Positions 52,306 to 61,263 of a DNA stretch of 64,000 bases are shown here, one piece after another; the stretch's first letter is position 1; the number at the start of each line of letters is the position of its first letter. The notes under the pieces were generated by a model. The model had not been told where the DNA came from and did no database searches. It was given only the letters and a program-made list of their open reading frames with translations. The translations under genes were made by a program, and so were the position numbers. Origin of the DNA: Micromonospora inaquosa (GTDB lineage: Bacteria > Actinomycetota > Actinomycetes > Mycobacteriales > Micromonosporaceae); assembly GCF_003857055.1 (NCBI RefSeq), contig NZ_QGSZ01000356.1, positions 1 through 64,000 on the forward strand, given 5' to 3'.

Positions 52306-53364
52306 GTGGCCACCATGCACGACGTCGCCCGCCTCGCACAAGTCTCGGTCAGCACCGTCTCGTACGTGCTCACCGGCACCCGGCCGATCTCGCAGGCCAC
52401 CCGCAACAAGGTGCTCGCCGCGATGGCACAGCTCGACTACCAGCCCAACGCGATGGCCCGGGGGCTGGCCAGTCGCCGCAGCCGGATCCTCGGCCTGCTG
52501 ATGCCGATGGACGAACGCGGCCTCGGCGCCACCGAGACCGCCTTCGTCACCGGTGCCGCCGCCGCGGCCAGCGTCGCCGGCTACCACCTGGTGCTCTCCC
52601 CGGTCGGCGGCGGCAACCCCGACGACCTGCGTCGGCTGGCCAGCCAGCGAATGCTCGACGGGGTCGTGCTGATGGAGGTCCAGCTGGCCGACGAGCGGGT
52701 CACCGTGCTCCAGGAGGTGGGGGTGCCGCTGGTGCTGATCGGCCGCACCGGCGACACCAGCACGCTCTCCTACGTCGACATCGACTTCGACCAGACCGTC
52801 CGGGAGGCCGTCGCGCACCTGGTCAGCCTCGGGCACCGGCAGATCGTCTACGTCAACCACTCGGCCGCCACACTGGCCAGCGGTTACGGGCCGGCGCTGC
52901 GTACCCGGGACGCCTTCACCGCGGCGATGACCGGGCACGGCCTGGAGCCGGTGATGATCGCGGCCGAGGACAGCGCCGCCGGTGGTCGGGCCGCCCTGGC
53001 CGCCGCGTTCGCGCAGGCCCCGAAGCTGACCGCGGTGCTGGCCATGAACGAGACGGCCATCTTCGGCATCCTCGGCGAGTTGACCGGCCGCGGGTTGTCG
53101 GTGCCCGATGACGTCTCCGTCGTCTCGATGGTCACCTCGCCGCAGGTCGCCGAGCTGGCCACCCCTGCGCTGACCGCTATGACGTCGCCCGGCTCAGCAC
53201 TGGGCCGGATCGCGATCGAGGCGCTGACGCGCCACCTGGATGGCCCCGCGGACCAGCGTCACCAGCAACTGCTGCCGTGCACGTTGGAGATCCGCGGGTC
53301 GACCGCCGCACCCCGGCGGCCGGCACTGGCAACCTCTGGTCCAACCCCGAACAACGGCGGCTGA
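52306..53364 (+). CDS. LacI family transcriptional regulator
   Basis: A 352-residue repressor. The N-terminal helix-turn-helix MHDVARLAQVSVSTVSYVLT and hinge YQPNAMARGLASRRSRILGL are typical LacI. The sugar-binding domain has periplasmic-binding-like motifs (DGVVLMEVQL, YVDIDFDQTVREAV, LGHRQIVYVNH). GTG 52306 follows AAAGGAGG. It is the first gene of the sugar locus and most likely represses it in the absence of an oligosaccharide derived from the imported substrate; the 24-base palindrome upstream is its candidate operator. Confidence 0.88.
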   Translation: MATMHDVARLAQVSVSTVSYVLTGTRPISQATRNKVLAAMAQLDYQPNAMARGLASRRSRILGLLMPMDERGLGATETAFVTGAAAAASVAGYHLVLSPVGGGNPDDLRRLASQRMLDGVVLMEVQLADERVTVLQEVGVPLVLIGRTGDTSTLSYVDIDFDQTVREAVAHLVSLGHRQIVYVNHSAATLASGYGPALRTRDAFTAAMTGHGLEPVMIAAEDSAAGGRAALAAAFAQAPKLTAVLAMNETAIFGILGELTGRGLSVPDDVSVVSMVTSPQVAELATPALTAMTSPGSALGRIAIEALTRHLDGPADQRHQQLLPCTLEIRGSTAAPRRPALATSGPTPNNGG

Positions 53365-53375
53365 CCAGCGAAAAC

Positions 53376-53409
53376 GGCCCGCCATCGCGCTGCAACGCGA
53401 CGACGGGCC
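53376..53409 (+). terminator. Attenuator-like hairpin before the binding-protein gene
   Basis: GGCCCGCCATCGCG (53376-53389) pairs with CGCGACGACGGGCC (53396-53409) at 12 of 14 positions around a 6-base loop. It sits 11 bases past the LacI-type stop and 39 before the binding-protein start. It may separate the levels of regulator and transporter. Confidence 0.5.
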
Positions 53410-53448
53410 ACGTGAAGTACCGGCTAGTACTCAACGAGGAGGATAGTA

Positions 53449-54753
53449 ATGCAGCGATTCCGCCGGCTCGTCGCCGCGATCGCCCTGGCCGCGACCGCGA
53501 CGACCACCGTGGCCGCTTGCGGCGGTGGTGACAACGGGGACGACAGCGACGCCAAGACCCTCAAGCTCTGGCACTACGAGAGCGAGACCAGCGCGATGGG
53601 GGTCGGCTGGAACCGGGCGATCGAGATCTTCAAGTCCGAGCACCCGGGCGTCGAGGTGCGCTTCGAGCGCAAGGCGTTCGAGCAGATCCAGCAGAACGCT
53701 GGCATGATCATCAACTCGTCCGAGGGTCCGGACATCATGGAGTACAACAAGGGCAACGCCACCGCCGGGCTGCTGTCCTCCCAGGGCCTGCTGGCCGACC
53801 TGAGCAGCGAGGCCGACAAGCGCGGCTGGGCCGACAAGCTCAGCCCCAGCCTGCAGACCACCGCCCGGTACAGCGACAAGGGCGTGATGGGCTCCGGCAA
53901 CTGGTTCGGTGTGCCGAACTACGGCGAGTACGTCACTGTCTACTACAACAAGGACCTGTTCCAGCAGAACGGCGTCAAGGTCCCGACCACCATGGCCGAG
54001 ATGACCGCCGCGATGGACACCTTCGTCGGTAAGGGCGTCACTCCGCTGGGCATGGCCGGCGCCGAGTACCCGGCCGGGCAGCTCTTCTACCAGCTCGCCC
54101 TGTCCAAGGCAGACCGGCAGTTCGTCGACAACTACCAGCTCTACAAGAACCCGGTCGACTTCAAGGCCGACCCGCTCAAGTACGGCGCCGAGACCTTCGC
54201 CCAGTGGGTACAGAAGGGTTACGTCGCCAAGAACTCGGCCAGCCTCAAGGCCGAGGACATGGGTACCGCCTTCATCGGCGGCAAGGTTCCGATGATCGTC
54301 TCCGGTAGCTGGTGGTACGGCCGGTTCAAGGCCGAGATGAAGGCCAACTGGGACACCTTCCTCTTCCCCGGCAACACCCTCCAGGCCGGCTCCTCCGGCA
54401 ACCTCTGGGTGGTCCCGGAGAACAGCAAGGCCAAGAGCCTGGCGTACGACTTCATCGACATCACCCTGCGTCCGGAGATTCAGGACCTGATCGGCAACAA
54501 CGGTGGTGTTCCGGTCGCCGCGGACGCTTCGAAGATCAGCGACCCGAAGGACCGCAAGCTGATCGAGGACTTCAACACGGTCAGCAAGTCCGACGGGCTC
54601 GCCTTCTACCCGGACTGGCCGGTCCCCGGCTACTACGACGTGCTGGTCTCCGGCTTCCAGGGTCTGATCAACGGCTCGAAGTCGCCCGACCAGGTCCTCG
54701 ACACGATCGCCAAGCCGTACGCCGAGGGCGTCAAGGAGATCACCGGCAAGTGA
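53449..54753 (+). CDS. Sugar-binding lipoprotein of the xyloglucan-type locus
   Basis: A 434-residue extracellular binding protein of the SBP_bac_1 class. The signal ends with a lipobox (TTTVAACG), followed by a Gly/Asp-rich linker. The mature part has the family phrases LWHYESETSAMGVGW, PDIMEYNKGNATAGL, FGVPNYGEYVTVYYNKDLF and MIVSGSWWYGRF. ATG 53449 has GAGGAGG upstream. It is followed by two permeases and two glycosidases. The glycosidases suggest an oligosaccharide with alpha-xylose and beta-glucose; the binding specificity itself cannot be read from sequence. Confidence 0.87.
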   Translation: MQRFRRLVAAIALAATATTTVAACGGGDNGDDSDAKTLKLWHYESETSAMGVGWNRAIEIFKSEHPGVEVRFERKAFEQIQQNAGMIINSSEGPDIMEYNKGNATAGLLSSQGLLADLSSEADKRGWADKLSPSLQTTARYSDKGVMGSGNWFGVPNYGEYVTVYYNKDLFQQNGVKVPTTMAEMTAAMDTFVGKGVTPLGMAGAEYPAGQLFYQLALSKADRQFVDNYQLYKNPVDFKADPLKYGAETFAQWVQKGYVAKNSASLKAEDMGTAFIGGKVPMIVSGSWWYGRFKAEMKANWDTFLFPGNTLQAGSSGNLWVVPENSKAKSLAYDFIDITLRPEIQDLIGNNGGVPVAADASKISDPKDRKLIEDFNTVSKSDGLAFYPDWPVPGYYDVLVSGFQGLINGSKSPDQVLDTIAKPYAEGVKEITGK

Positions 54754-54820
54754 CACGGCGAGCGGCGGGCGTGACCGGAACAACCGGCGCGCCCGCCCGC
54801 CCCGCCGGGAAGGATCTTCC

Positions 54821-55789
54821 ATGGCAGTCTCCGAAACGGTCGCCGCCACACCGCCGGCCGCGACCCCCACTCCACCCGCGCCAAGCCGCAGACGCCGCGG
54901 CCGCAACGCGGCCTACTGGCTCTACCTGCTCCCCGGAGCGGCGCTCTTCCTCCTCGTCATCGGCGCGCCGCTGATCGGCACCCTCTATCTGTCGCTGACC
55001 AAGTGGTCCGGCATCGGCGACCCCCGGTGGGTCGGCCTGGACAACTACCAGCATCTGCTGCACGACGACGTGTTCTGGGCGTCGTTCCGCAACACCGTCT
55101 GGATGCTCGTCGCGATGGTCGTGGTGCCCACAGTGCTCGGGCTGCTGCTCGCCGCGGTGCTCTTCGACGTCATCGGCCGCCGGTTCAAGCCGCGCACCGC
55201 CGCCGCGCTGCGGGCCGCGTTCTACCTCCCGCAGGTGCTGCCCGTCGTGGTGGCCGGCATCGTCTGGGGCTGGATCCTGCGCCCCGACGGCGCGTTCAAC
55301 AGCCTCCTCGACGTTGTCGGTCTCGGCGCGCTACGCCACGACTGGCTCGGCGACCCGGGCACCGCCCTGCCGGCCGTGATGGCCGTGATGATCTGGGTGC
55401 AGATCGGCTACCCGGTGGTCGTCTTCATGGCGGCGTTGCAGCGGGTCGACCCCGAGCTGTACGAGGCGGCCGAGGTCGACGGCGCGAACTGGCTGCACCG
55501 GTTCCGGGCGATCACCCTCCCGCAGATCCGGCCGGAGACCTTCGTGGTGGCCCTGACCTGCACCATCGCCGCGTTGAAGGTGTTCGGGCCGATCTTCGCC
55601 CTGACCCGGGGTGGCCCGGACAACGCCACCAACGTGCCGTCGTACTTCGCCTACTACACGTTCTTCAAGAAGCTGCAGGTCGGCTACGGCTCAGCGATCT
55701 CCATGGTGCTGACACTGATCATCGTGGTGGTGGCCGGGATCTTCATCTGGATGCAGGCCCGCAGCGAGCGCCGGGACCGGGGGTTCTGA
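54821..55789 (+). CDS. Sugar ABC transporter permease (MalF type)
   Basis: A 322-residue inner-membrane permease. A basic Pro-rich cytoplasmic N-terminus ends in RRRRGR, then about six membrane segments follow, beginning with YWLYLLPGAALFLLVIGAPL. The ATPase-contact loop YEAAEVDGANWLHRFRAI is present near residue 220. ATG 54821 has GGAAGG upstream, 67 bases after the binding-protein stop. The next permease starts 1 base after its stop. No ATPase gene is in this operon, so an ATPase encoded elsewhere, such as the SugC-type one at 10-1218, must serve it. Confidence 0.88.
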   Translation: MAVSETVAATPPAATPTPPAPSRRRRGRNAAYWLYLLPGAALFLLVIGAPLIGTLYLSLTKWSGIGDPRWVGLDNYQHLLHDDVFWASFRNTVWMLVAMVVVPTVLGLLLAAVLFDVIGRRFKPRTAAALRAAFYLPQVLPVVVAGIVWGWILRPDGAFNSLLDVVGLGALRHDWLGDPGTALPAVMAVMIWVQIGYPVVVFMAALQRVDPELYEAAEVDGANWLHRFRAITLPQIRPETFVVALTCTIAALKVFGPIFALTRGGPDNATNVPSYFAYYTFFKKLQVGYGSAISMVLTLIIVVVAGIFIWMQARSERRDRGF

Positions 55790-55790
55790 C

Positions 55791-56678
55791 ATGGCCGTCA
55801 CGCTCACACCGAGCGCCGCGCCGGTGACGCCGGCCCGACCGGTACGCGACCGACACCACCGCGGCGTCAGCCGCTGGGTGGTGCTCGCCCTGGTCACCCT
55901 GGGCGCGCTCGTCATGCTGGTGCCGTTCGCGTTCATGCTGCTCAACGCGTTCAAGTCACCCGGCGACTACTCGTCGGGCGGCCCGCTGAGCTGGCCGACG
56001 GAGTTCTACACCAAGGGTCTGCGCACGTACTGGACCGAGGTGAACTTCCCGCTCAAGTTCTGGAACTCGGCGATCATCGCCGGCTCCGTGGCCGTGCTCG
56101 GCGTCGCCGTGTCGCTGCTCAACGCGTACGCCCTGGGCATCGGCCGGGTCCGTGGCCGGCTGTGGATCGTCGGTCTCTTCCTGCTGGCGAACATGCTGCC
56201 GCAGGAGGCGCTGATCTACCCGCTGTACTACGTGGCGAAGCAGGTCGGCCTCTACAACACCCAGCTCTCGGTGATCATCATCTTCACCGTGATCCAGAGC
56301 GCGTTCGGCACCTACCTGCTCGCCTCGGTGATGAGCACGTTCCCGCGCTCGCTGCTGGAGGCCGCCGCGCTGGACGGTGCCGGCAAGTGGACGGTGCTGT
56401 GGCGGGTGGTCTTCCCCAACCTGCGGCCCACCCTCGCGGTGTTGCTCATCTTCTTCTTCATCTGGACGTGGAACGAGTTCCTCATCCCGCTGGTCATGCT
56501 GATCGACAACCAGACGCAGACCATTCCGGTCGCGCTGGCGTCGTTGCAGGGCGACCGGCTGATGGACGCTCCGACCACCAACGCCGGCGCGCTGATCAGC
56601 CTGGTGCCGGCCATCCTCTTCTTCCTCATCTTCCAGCGCACTCTTGCGCGCGGCATCACGGCAGGAGCCGAGAAGTGA
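55791..56678 (+). CDS. Sugar ABC transporter permease (MalG type)
   Basis: A 295-residue inner-membrane permease with about six membrane segments (first: WVVLALVTLGALVMLVPFAF). The ATPase-contact loop LEAAALDGAGKWTVLWRV is clear near residue 190. It starts 1 base after the MalF-type gene and its stop overlaps the GTG of the alpha-xylosidase by 4 bases, so the three are translationally coupled. Confidence 0.88.
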   Translation: MAVTLTPSAAPVTPARPVRDRHHRGVSRWVVLALVTLGALVMLVPFAFMLLNAFKSPGDYSSGGPLSWPTEFYTKGLRTYWTEVNFPLKFWNSAIIAGSVAVLGVAVSLLNAYALGIGRVRGRLWIVGLFLLANMLPQEALIYPLYYVAKQVGLYNTQLSVIIIFTVIQSAFGTYLLASVMSTFPRSLLEAAALDGAGKWTVLWRVVFPNLRPTLAVLLIFFFIWTWNEFLIPLVMLIDNQTQTIPVALASLQGDRLMDAPTTNAGALISLVPAILFFLIFQRTLARGITAGAEK

Positions 56679-58906
56679 AGTTCACCGACGGGTACTGGCA
56701 GCTGCGCCCCGGCGTCAGCGTCCTGCGCCCTGGCACCGTGGAGTCGGTCGAGCCGGACGAGCGCGGCTTCACCGTCTTCGCACCGACCGGTCAGATCACC
56801 GGACGCGGCGACACCCTCAACCGTCCCCTGGTCACCGTCCGGTTCTTCTCCCCCGCCCCCGGCGTCATCGGCGTGACGATCGCCCACCACACCGGAGGGC
56901 TGCCCCGTGAGCCGCGCTTCGGGCTCAGCACCGACGCGACGCACCCGGTCACCGTCGACGTCACCGGGCTCAGCGCGACACTGACCACCGGCGAGCTGAC
57001 CGCGCGGGTCGCGCTGATCGACGGGTGGAAGGTCGACTTCCTGCACGGCGACCGGCTGGTCACCGCGTCCACAGCGCGCAGCATCGGCGTCGTCACCGAC
57101 GCCGAGGGCCGCCGGCACGTGCACGAACGGCTCGCGCTCGGCGTCGGTGAGACGGTGTACGGACTGGGCGAGCGCTTCGGCCCGTTCGTCAAGAACGGGC
57201 AGACCGTCGACATCTGGAACGCCGACGGGGGCACCGCCAGCGAACAGGCGTACAAGAACGTCCCGTTCTACCTGAGCAGCGCCGGCTACGGGGTCTTCGT
57301 GGACCACCCGGAGCACGTGTCGTTCGAGGTCGGCTCCGAGGTCGTCACGCAGACCCAGTTCAGCGTCGAGGGCCAGTCGCTCACCTACTACGTCATCGAC
57401 GGGCCCCACCCGAAGGACGTGCTGCGCCGGTACACCGCGCTCACCGGCCGCCCGGCCCGCATCCCCGCGTGGTCGTACGGTCTCTGGCTGTCCACGTCGT
57501 TCACCACCTCGTACGACGAGAAGACCGTGACCGAGTTCGTCGACGGAATGGCCGACCGCGGACTGCCGCTGTCGGTGTTCCACTTCGACTGCTTCTGGAT
57601 GCGTCAGTTCCACTGGGTCGACTTCGTCTGGGACCCGGCGACCTTCCCCGACCCGGAAGGCATGCTGCGCCGGTTGCACGAGCGCGACCTGAAGGTGTGC
57701 GTCTGGATCAACCCGTACATCGCGCAGCGCTCGTACCTCTTCGAGGAGGGCCGCGAGGCCGGTTACCTGGTGCGCAACCCGGACGGCTCGGTCTGGCAGT
57801 GGGACAAGTGGCAGGCCGGCATGGCGCTTGTCGACTTCACCAACCCGGACGCCGTCCGCTGGTTCACCGGCAAGCTCAAGGCGCTGCTCGACATGGGCGT
57901 CGACTGCTTCAAGACCGACTTCGGTGAGCGCATCCCGACCGACGTGGTGTGGCACGACGGCTCGGACCCGCAGCGGATGCACAACTACTACGCGTACCTC
58001 TACAACAAGGCGGTCTTCGAGCTGCTGGAGACCGAACGCGGCGAGGGTGAGGCGGTGCTGTTCGCGCGCTCGGCCACCGTCGGCGGGCAGCAGTTCCCCG
58101 TGCACTGGGGCGGCGACTGCGAGTCGACGTTCGTCGCGATGGCCGAGTCGCTGCGCGGCGGGTTGTCCCTGGCGTCGTCCGGCTTCGGCTACTGGAGCCA
58201 CGACATCGGCGGCTTCGAGGGCACCCCCGACCCGGCGGTGTTCAAGCGGTGGGTCGCCTTCGGGCTGCTCTCCTCGCACTCCCGGCTGCACGGGTCCGGC
58301 TCGTACCGGGTGCCGTGGGCGTTCGACGACGAGGCCGTCGACGTGCTGCGGCACTTCACCCAGCTCAAGCTCAGCCTGATGCCATACCTGGCGGCCGCCG
58401 CCCAGGAGGCGCACCGCGACGGAACGCCGATGATGCGGCCGATGTTCCTGGAGTTCCCGGACGATCCGGCGACGGCACACCTGGACCGGCAGTACATGCT
58501 CGGCCCGGACGTGCTGGTCGCTCCGGTGTTCAGCGCCGACGGCGACGTCACGTACTACGTACCCGCCGGCACCTGGACGCACCTGGTCACCGGCGCGCAG
58601 GTCACCGGCCCGGCCTGGGTGACCGAGAAGCACGGCTTCGACAGCCTGCCGGTGCTGGCCCGCCCGGGTGCGGTCATCCCGTTCGGCTCACGCACCGACC
58701 GACCGGACTACGAGTGGGCCGACGATGTGCGGCTGCGGGTGTACGCACCGACCGAGGGGCAGCGGACCCGGGTGCGGGTACCGTCACCCGGCAACGGGCC
58801 GGGCGCCGAGTTCGACGTGCGCTACGAGGGTGGGACGGCCAGCGCCGAACTGGTCGCCGGCACCTCGACGGGCTACACCTGCGAGATCCAGGGGACGGAA
58901 CGATGA
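56675..58906 (+). CDS. yicI: GH31 alpha-xylosidase, YicI-like
   Basis: A 743-residue cytoplasmic glycosidase. The N-terminus MKFTDGYWQLRPGV-type (here starting GTG) matches the YicI family, and the GH31 barrel has KTDFGERIPTDV with nucleophile Asp415 and HWGGDCESTF with acid/base Asp481, close to Asp416 and Asp482 of E. coli YicI. Residues FDCFWMRQFHWVDFVWDP form the +1 site region. YicI-type enzymes release alpha-1,6-xylose from isoprimeverose and xyloglucan oligosaccharides. The start overlaps the permease stop (GTGA), and the stop overlaps the beta-glucosidase start. Alpha-glucosidase activity is the main alternative. Confidence 0.88.
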   Translation: MKFTDGYWQLRPGVSVLRPGTVESVEPDERGFTVFAPTGQITGRGDTLNRPLVTVRFFSPAPGVIGVTIAHHTGGLPREPRFGLSTDATHPVTVDVTGLSATLTTGELTARVALIDGWKVDFLHGDRLVTASTARSIGVVTDAEGRRHVHERLALGVGETVYGLGERFGPFVKNGQTVDIWNADGGTASEQAYKNVPFYLSSAGYGVFVDHPEHVSFEVGSEVVTQTQFSVEGQSLTYYVIDGPHPKDVLRRYTALTGRPARIPAWSYGLWLSTSFTTSYDEKTVTEFVDGMADRGLPLSVFHFDCFWMRQFHWVDFVWDPATFPDPEGMLRRLHERDLKVCVWINPYIAQRSYLFEEGREAGYLVRNPDGSVWQWDKWQAGMALVDFTNPDAVRWFTGKLKALLDMGVDCFKTDFGERIPTDVVWHDGSDPQRMHNYYAYLYNKAVFELLETERGEGEAVLFARSATVGGQQFPVHWGGDCESTFVAMAESLRGGLSLASSGFGYWSHDIGGFEGTPDPAVFKRWVAFGLLSSHSRLHGSGSYRVPWAFDDEAVDVLRHFTQLKLSLMPYLAAAAQEAHRDGTPMMRPMFLEFPDDPATAHLDRQYMLGPDVLVAPVFSADGDVTYYVPAGTWTHLVTGAQVTGPAWVTEKHGFDSLPVLARPGAVIPFGSRTDRPDYEWADDVRLRVYAPTEGQRTRVRVPSPGNGPGAEFDVRYEGGTASAELVAGTSTGYTCEIQGTER

Positions 58907-60312
58907 CGCAACACCACTTCCCGGAGAGCTTCGTCTGGGGCTCGGCGACGGCGGCGTACCAGATCGAGGGTGCGGCGACCGAGGACGGGCGAGGGCCGTC
59001 CATCTGGGACACCTACAGCCACACGGCGGGTCGGACCCTCAACGGTGACACCGGGGACGTGGCCGCCGACCACTACCACCGGTGGGCCGACGACCTGGGG
59101 CACATCGCCGACCTCGGGCTCGATGCGTACCGGTTCTCCATCTCCTGGCCCCGGGTGCAGCCGGGCGGTTCGGGCCGGTTCAACCAGGCGGGCATCGACT
59201 TCTACTCGCGGCTGGTGGACGGGCTGCTGGAGCGGGGCGTCCGCCCGGTCGCCACCATGTACCACTGGGACCTGCCGCAGGAGTTGGAGGACGCCGGCGG
59301 GTGGGCGGTGCGGGAGACCGCGTTGCGCTTCCAGGAGTACGCGGCGGGCATCGTCGGCGCGTTGGGCGACCGGGTGCACACCTGGACGACGCTCAATGAG
59401 CCGTGGTGCTCCGCGTACCTGGGCTACGCCTCCGGGGTGCACGCGCCGGGTCGGACCGAGCCGGCGGCGGCGCTGGCCGCGGTGCACCACCTCAACCTCG
59501 CGCACGGCCTGGCCGGCCGGGTGGTCCGGGAGCTGGCCCCGTCCGCCGAGCTGTCGGTGACGCTGAACCTGCACGTCATCCGGGGCGCCTCCGACTCGGC
59601 CGCCGACCAGGACGCGGTCCGGCGGATCGACGCGTTGGCGAACCGGGCGTTCCTCGGCCCGATGCTGGACGGCGCGTACCCGGCCGACCTGCTGGCAGAC
59701 ACCGCTTCCGTCACCGACTGGTCGTTCGTCCGCGAGGGCGACGAGAAGCTGATCGCGGTGCCGCTGGACGTGCTCGGGGTCAACTACTACTCCAGCACCC
59801 TGGTCCGGGCCTGGGACGGGGTGTCGGCCCGCTCCGACGCCGACGGGCACGGCGCGTCGACCTCCACACCGTGGGTCGCCGCCGACGACGTCGACTTCCT
59901 TCCGCAGCCCGGCCCGTACACGGCGATGGGTTGGAACATCGACCCGCCGGCGCTGACCGAGCTGCTGCTGCGCCTGCGGCGCGAGTACCCGAACCAGCCC
60001 ATGATGATCACCGAGAACGGCGCGGCGTTCGCCGACGTGGTGTCGGCCGACGGCCGCATCCACGACGACCGGCGGATCGACTACCTGCGTCGACACATCG
60101 GCGCGATGGCCGACGCCCGCGCGCAGGGCGCTGACCTTCGCGGCTACTTCGTCTGGTCGTTGCTGGACAACTTCGAGTGGGGCTACGGCTACGACCGTCG
60201 TTTCGGCATCATCCGGGTGGACTACGACACCCAGGTACGCACCTGGAAGGACAGCGCCCACTGGTACCAGCGCCTCGCCGCCACCGGCGAGCTAGACCAG
60301 GCCGCAGAGTAA
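58903..60312 (+). CDS. GH1 beta-glucosidase
   Basis: A 469-residue cytoplasmic enzyme of GH1 type. The signature FVWGSATAAYQIEG is at the N-terminus, the acid/base Glu166 in TLNEPW and the nucleophile Glu371 in ITENGAAF. Late conserved motifs WSLLDNFEWGYGYDRRFG are present. It hydrolyses beta-glucosides such as cellobiose. ATG 58903 overlaps the alpha-xylosidase stop (ATGA). Together the two enzymes could alternately trim xyloglucan oligosaccharides after import. It is the last gene of the operon and is followed by a long inverted repeat that may end the transcript. Confidence 0.92.
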   Translation: MTQHHFPESFVWGSATAAYQIEGAATEDGRGPSIWDTYSHTAGRTLNGDTGDVAADHYHRWADDLGHIADLGLDAYRFSISWPRVQPGGSGRFNQAGIDFYSRLVDGLLERGVRPVATMYHWDLPQELEDAGGWAVRETALRFQEYAAGIVGALGDRVHTWTTLNEPWCSAYLGYASGVHAPGRTEPAAALAAVHHLNLAHGLAGRVVRELAPSAELSVTLNLHVIRGASDSAADQDAVRRIDALANRAFLGPMLDGAYPADLLADTASVTDWSFVREGDEKLIAVPLDVLGVNYYSSTLVRAWDGVSARSDADGHGASTSTPWVAADDVDFLPQPGPYTAMGWNIDPPALTELLLRLRREYPNQPMMITENGAAFADVVSADGRIHDDRRIDYLRRHIGAMADARAQGADLRGYFVWSLLDNFEWGYGYDRRFGIIRVDYDTQVRTWKDSAHWYQRLAATGELDQAAE

Positions 60313-60334
60313 GACGCCCCGCCGGGCACACATC

Positions 60335-60423
60335 CACTCTCCCGCGATCTTGCACTCAGTGCGCCGATATTCAGGACATATCGTGCGTATCGGCGACAGA
60401 AACTGCAAGATCGCGGGAGAGTG
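60335..60423. repeat. Nested inverted repeat, dispersed family copy 3
   Basis: The outer arms 60335-60354 (CACTCTCCCGCGATCTTGCA) and 60404-60423 pair perfectly over 20 bases. An inner stem CGCCGATA/TATCGGCG (60362-60369 and 60388-60395) is also perfect. The half CAGAAACTGCAAGATC is shared with the copy at 52058-52127. It lies between the convergent beta-glucosidase and nucleotidyltransferase genes and may terminate both. Confidence 0.7.
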
Positions 60424-60426
60424 GCG

Positions 60427-61056
60427 CTAGACGCCGACCCGTTGCGGCGGGACGGTTAGGCCGTAGAGCTCCATCAGCTCGGGGGTGTCGATCCGGCTGC
60501 CGTCGGCCACCGAGTCGCAGGCGATGTCGACGATCTGGTCCTTGTGCGCCAACAGGTACGGGCGGGCGCCCACGTCGGCGCTGGCCAGGGTCGCGATGCC
60601 GGGCCAGTGCCGGCGACCGAACAGCATCGGGTAACCGCGCAACCCGTCGTAGGTGGCGCAGACCAGCACGTCCGGGTACGGCAGCGCGGCCACCCGGCTG
60701 ACCGCAGTGGCGGTCAGACCCGGCATGTCGACCGGGACCACCACCACCGCCTCGATCCCCTCGTCGTCCATGGCGGCCAGGCCGGCCCGGGTGGACGAGC
60801 CGACCCCGGTGCCCCACGCCTTGTTGATCACAACGGTGGCCTTACCCAGGTCGGCGGTCTCCTGGACCTGGTCGGCGGCGGCCCCCAACACGACCACGAT
60901 CTGCTCGCAGCCCGCCTCGGTCATCGTGTCGATCATCTGGTTGACCAGGGGCTTGCCTCCCTGGTGCAGCAGCGCCTCGGGACCACCGATCCGTCGTCCC
61001 CCGCCTGCGGCGATGATCATGCCTGCGATCCGGTTCAGCTGCGCCCCCTCCAGCAC
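60427..61056 (-). CDS. MobA-like nucleotidyltransferase
   Basis: A 209-residue cytoplasmic NTP-transferase. The fold is marked by IAGMIIAAGGGRRIGGPEAL at the N-terminus (nucleotide loop), VVVVPVDMPGL (metal-binding Asp) and a GYPMLFGRRHW segment. Family members attach CMP or GMP to molybdopterin, or transfer sugar nucleotides; the molybdenum type (MocA/MobA) is the closest match. The IAG residues before ATG 61020 are conserved, so translation must begin upstream; GTG 61056 is used, while CTG 61038 lies behind a much better GGAGGG site. No other molybdenum gene is in the window. Confidence 0.75.
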   Translation of the reverse strand: MLEGAQLNRIAGMIIAAGGGRRIGGPEALLHQGGKPLVNQMIDTMTEAGCEQIVVVLGAAADQVQETADLGKATVVINKAWGTGVGSSTRAGLAAMDDEGIEAVVVVPVDMPGLTATAVSRVAALPYPDVLVCATYDGLRGYPMLFGRRHWPGIATLASADVGARPYLLAHKDQIVDIACDSVADGSRIDTPELMELYGLTVPPQRVGV

Positions 61057-61263
61057 GGGACGGACCGTGACAGATCCGCCCCTCCTACGGACACTGCAAC
61101 GAGGACGGCCAGCCGAGGGTGGCGGGGCGAAAAGGAGAAATAGCACAACCGTTACACGCCCGGCATGTCCCGGCACCGCCGAAAACGATGGTCATCGAAC
61201 CTGGTCCGACGGTCACCGCCGTCTCGTCGGGCGGCCGATGCCCCGCTCGCCGTCGAGCGGCGA

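Noticed and set aside
53417..53433. Imperfect palindrome AGTACCGGCTAGTACT as an operator before the binding-protein gene
   Set aside because: Only the outer five bases of each side match, the centre does not, and it is unlike the 24-base operator upstream of the LacI-type gene.
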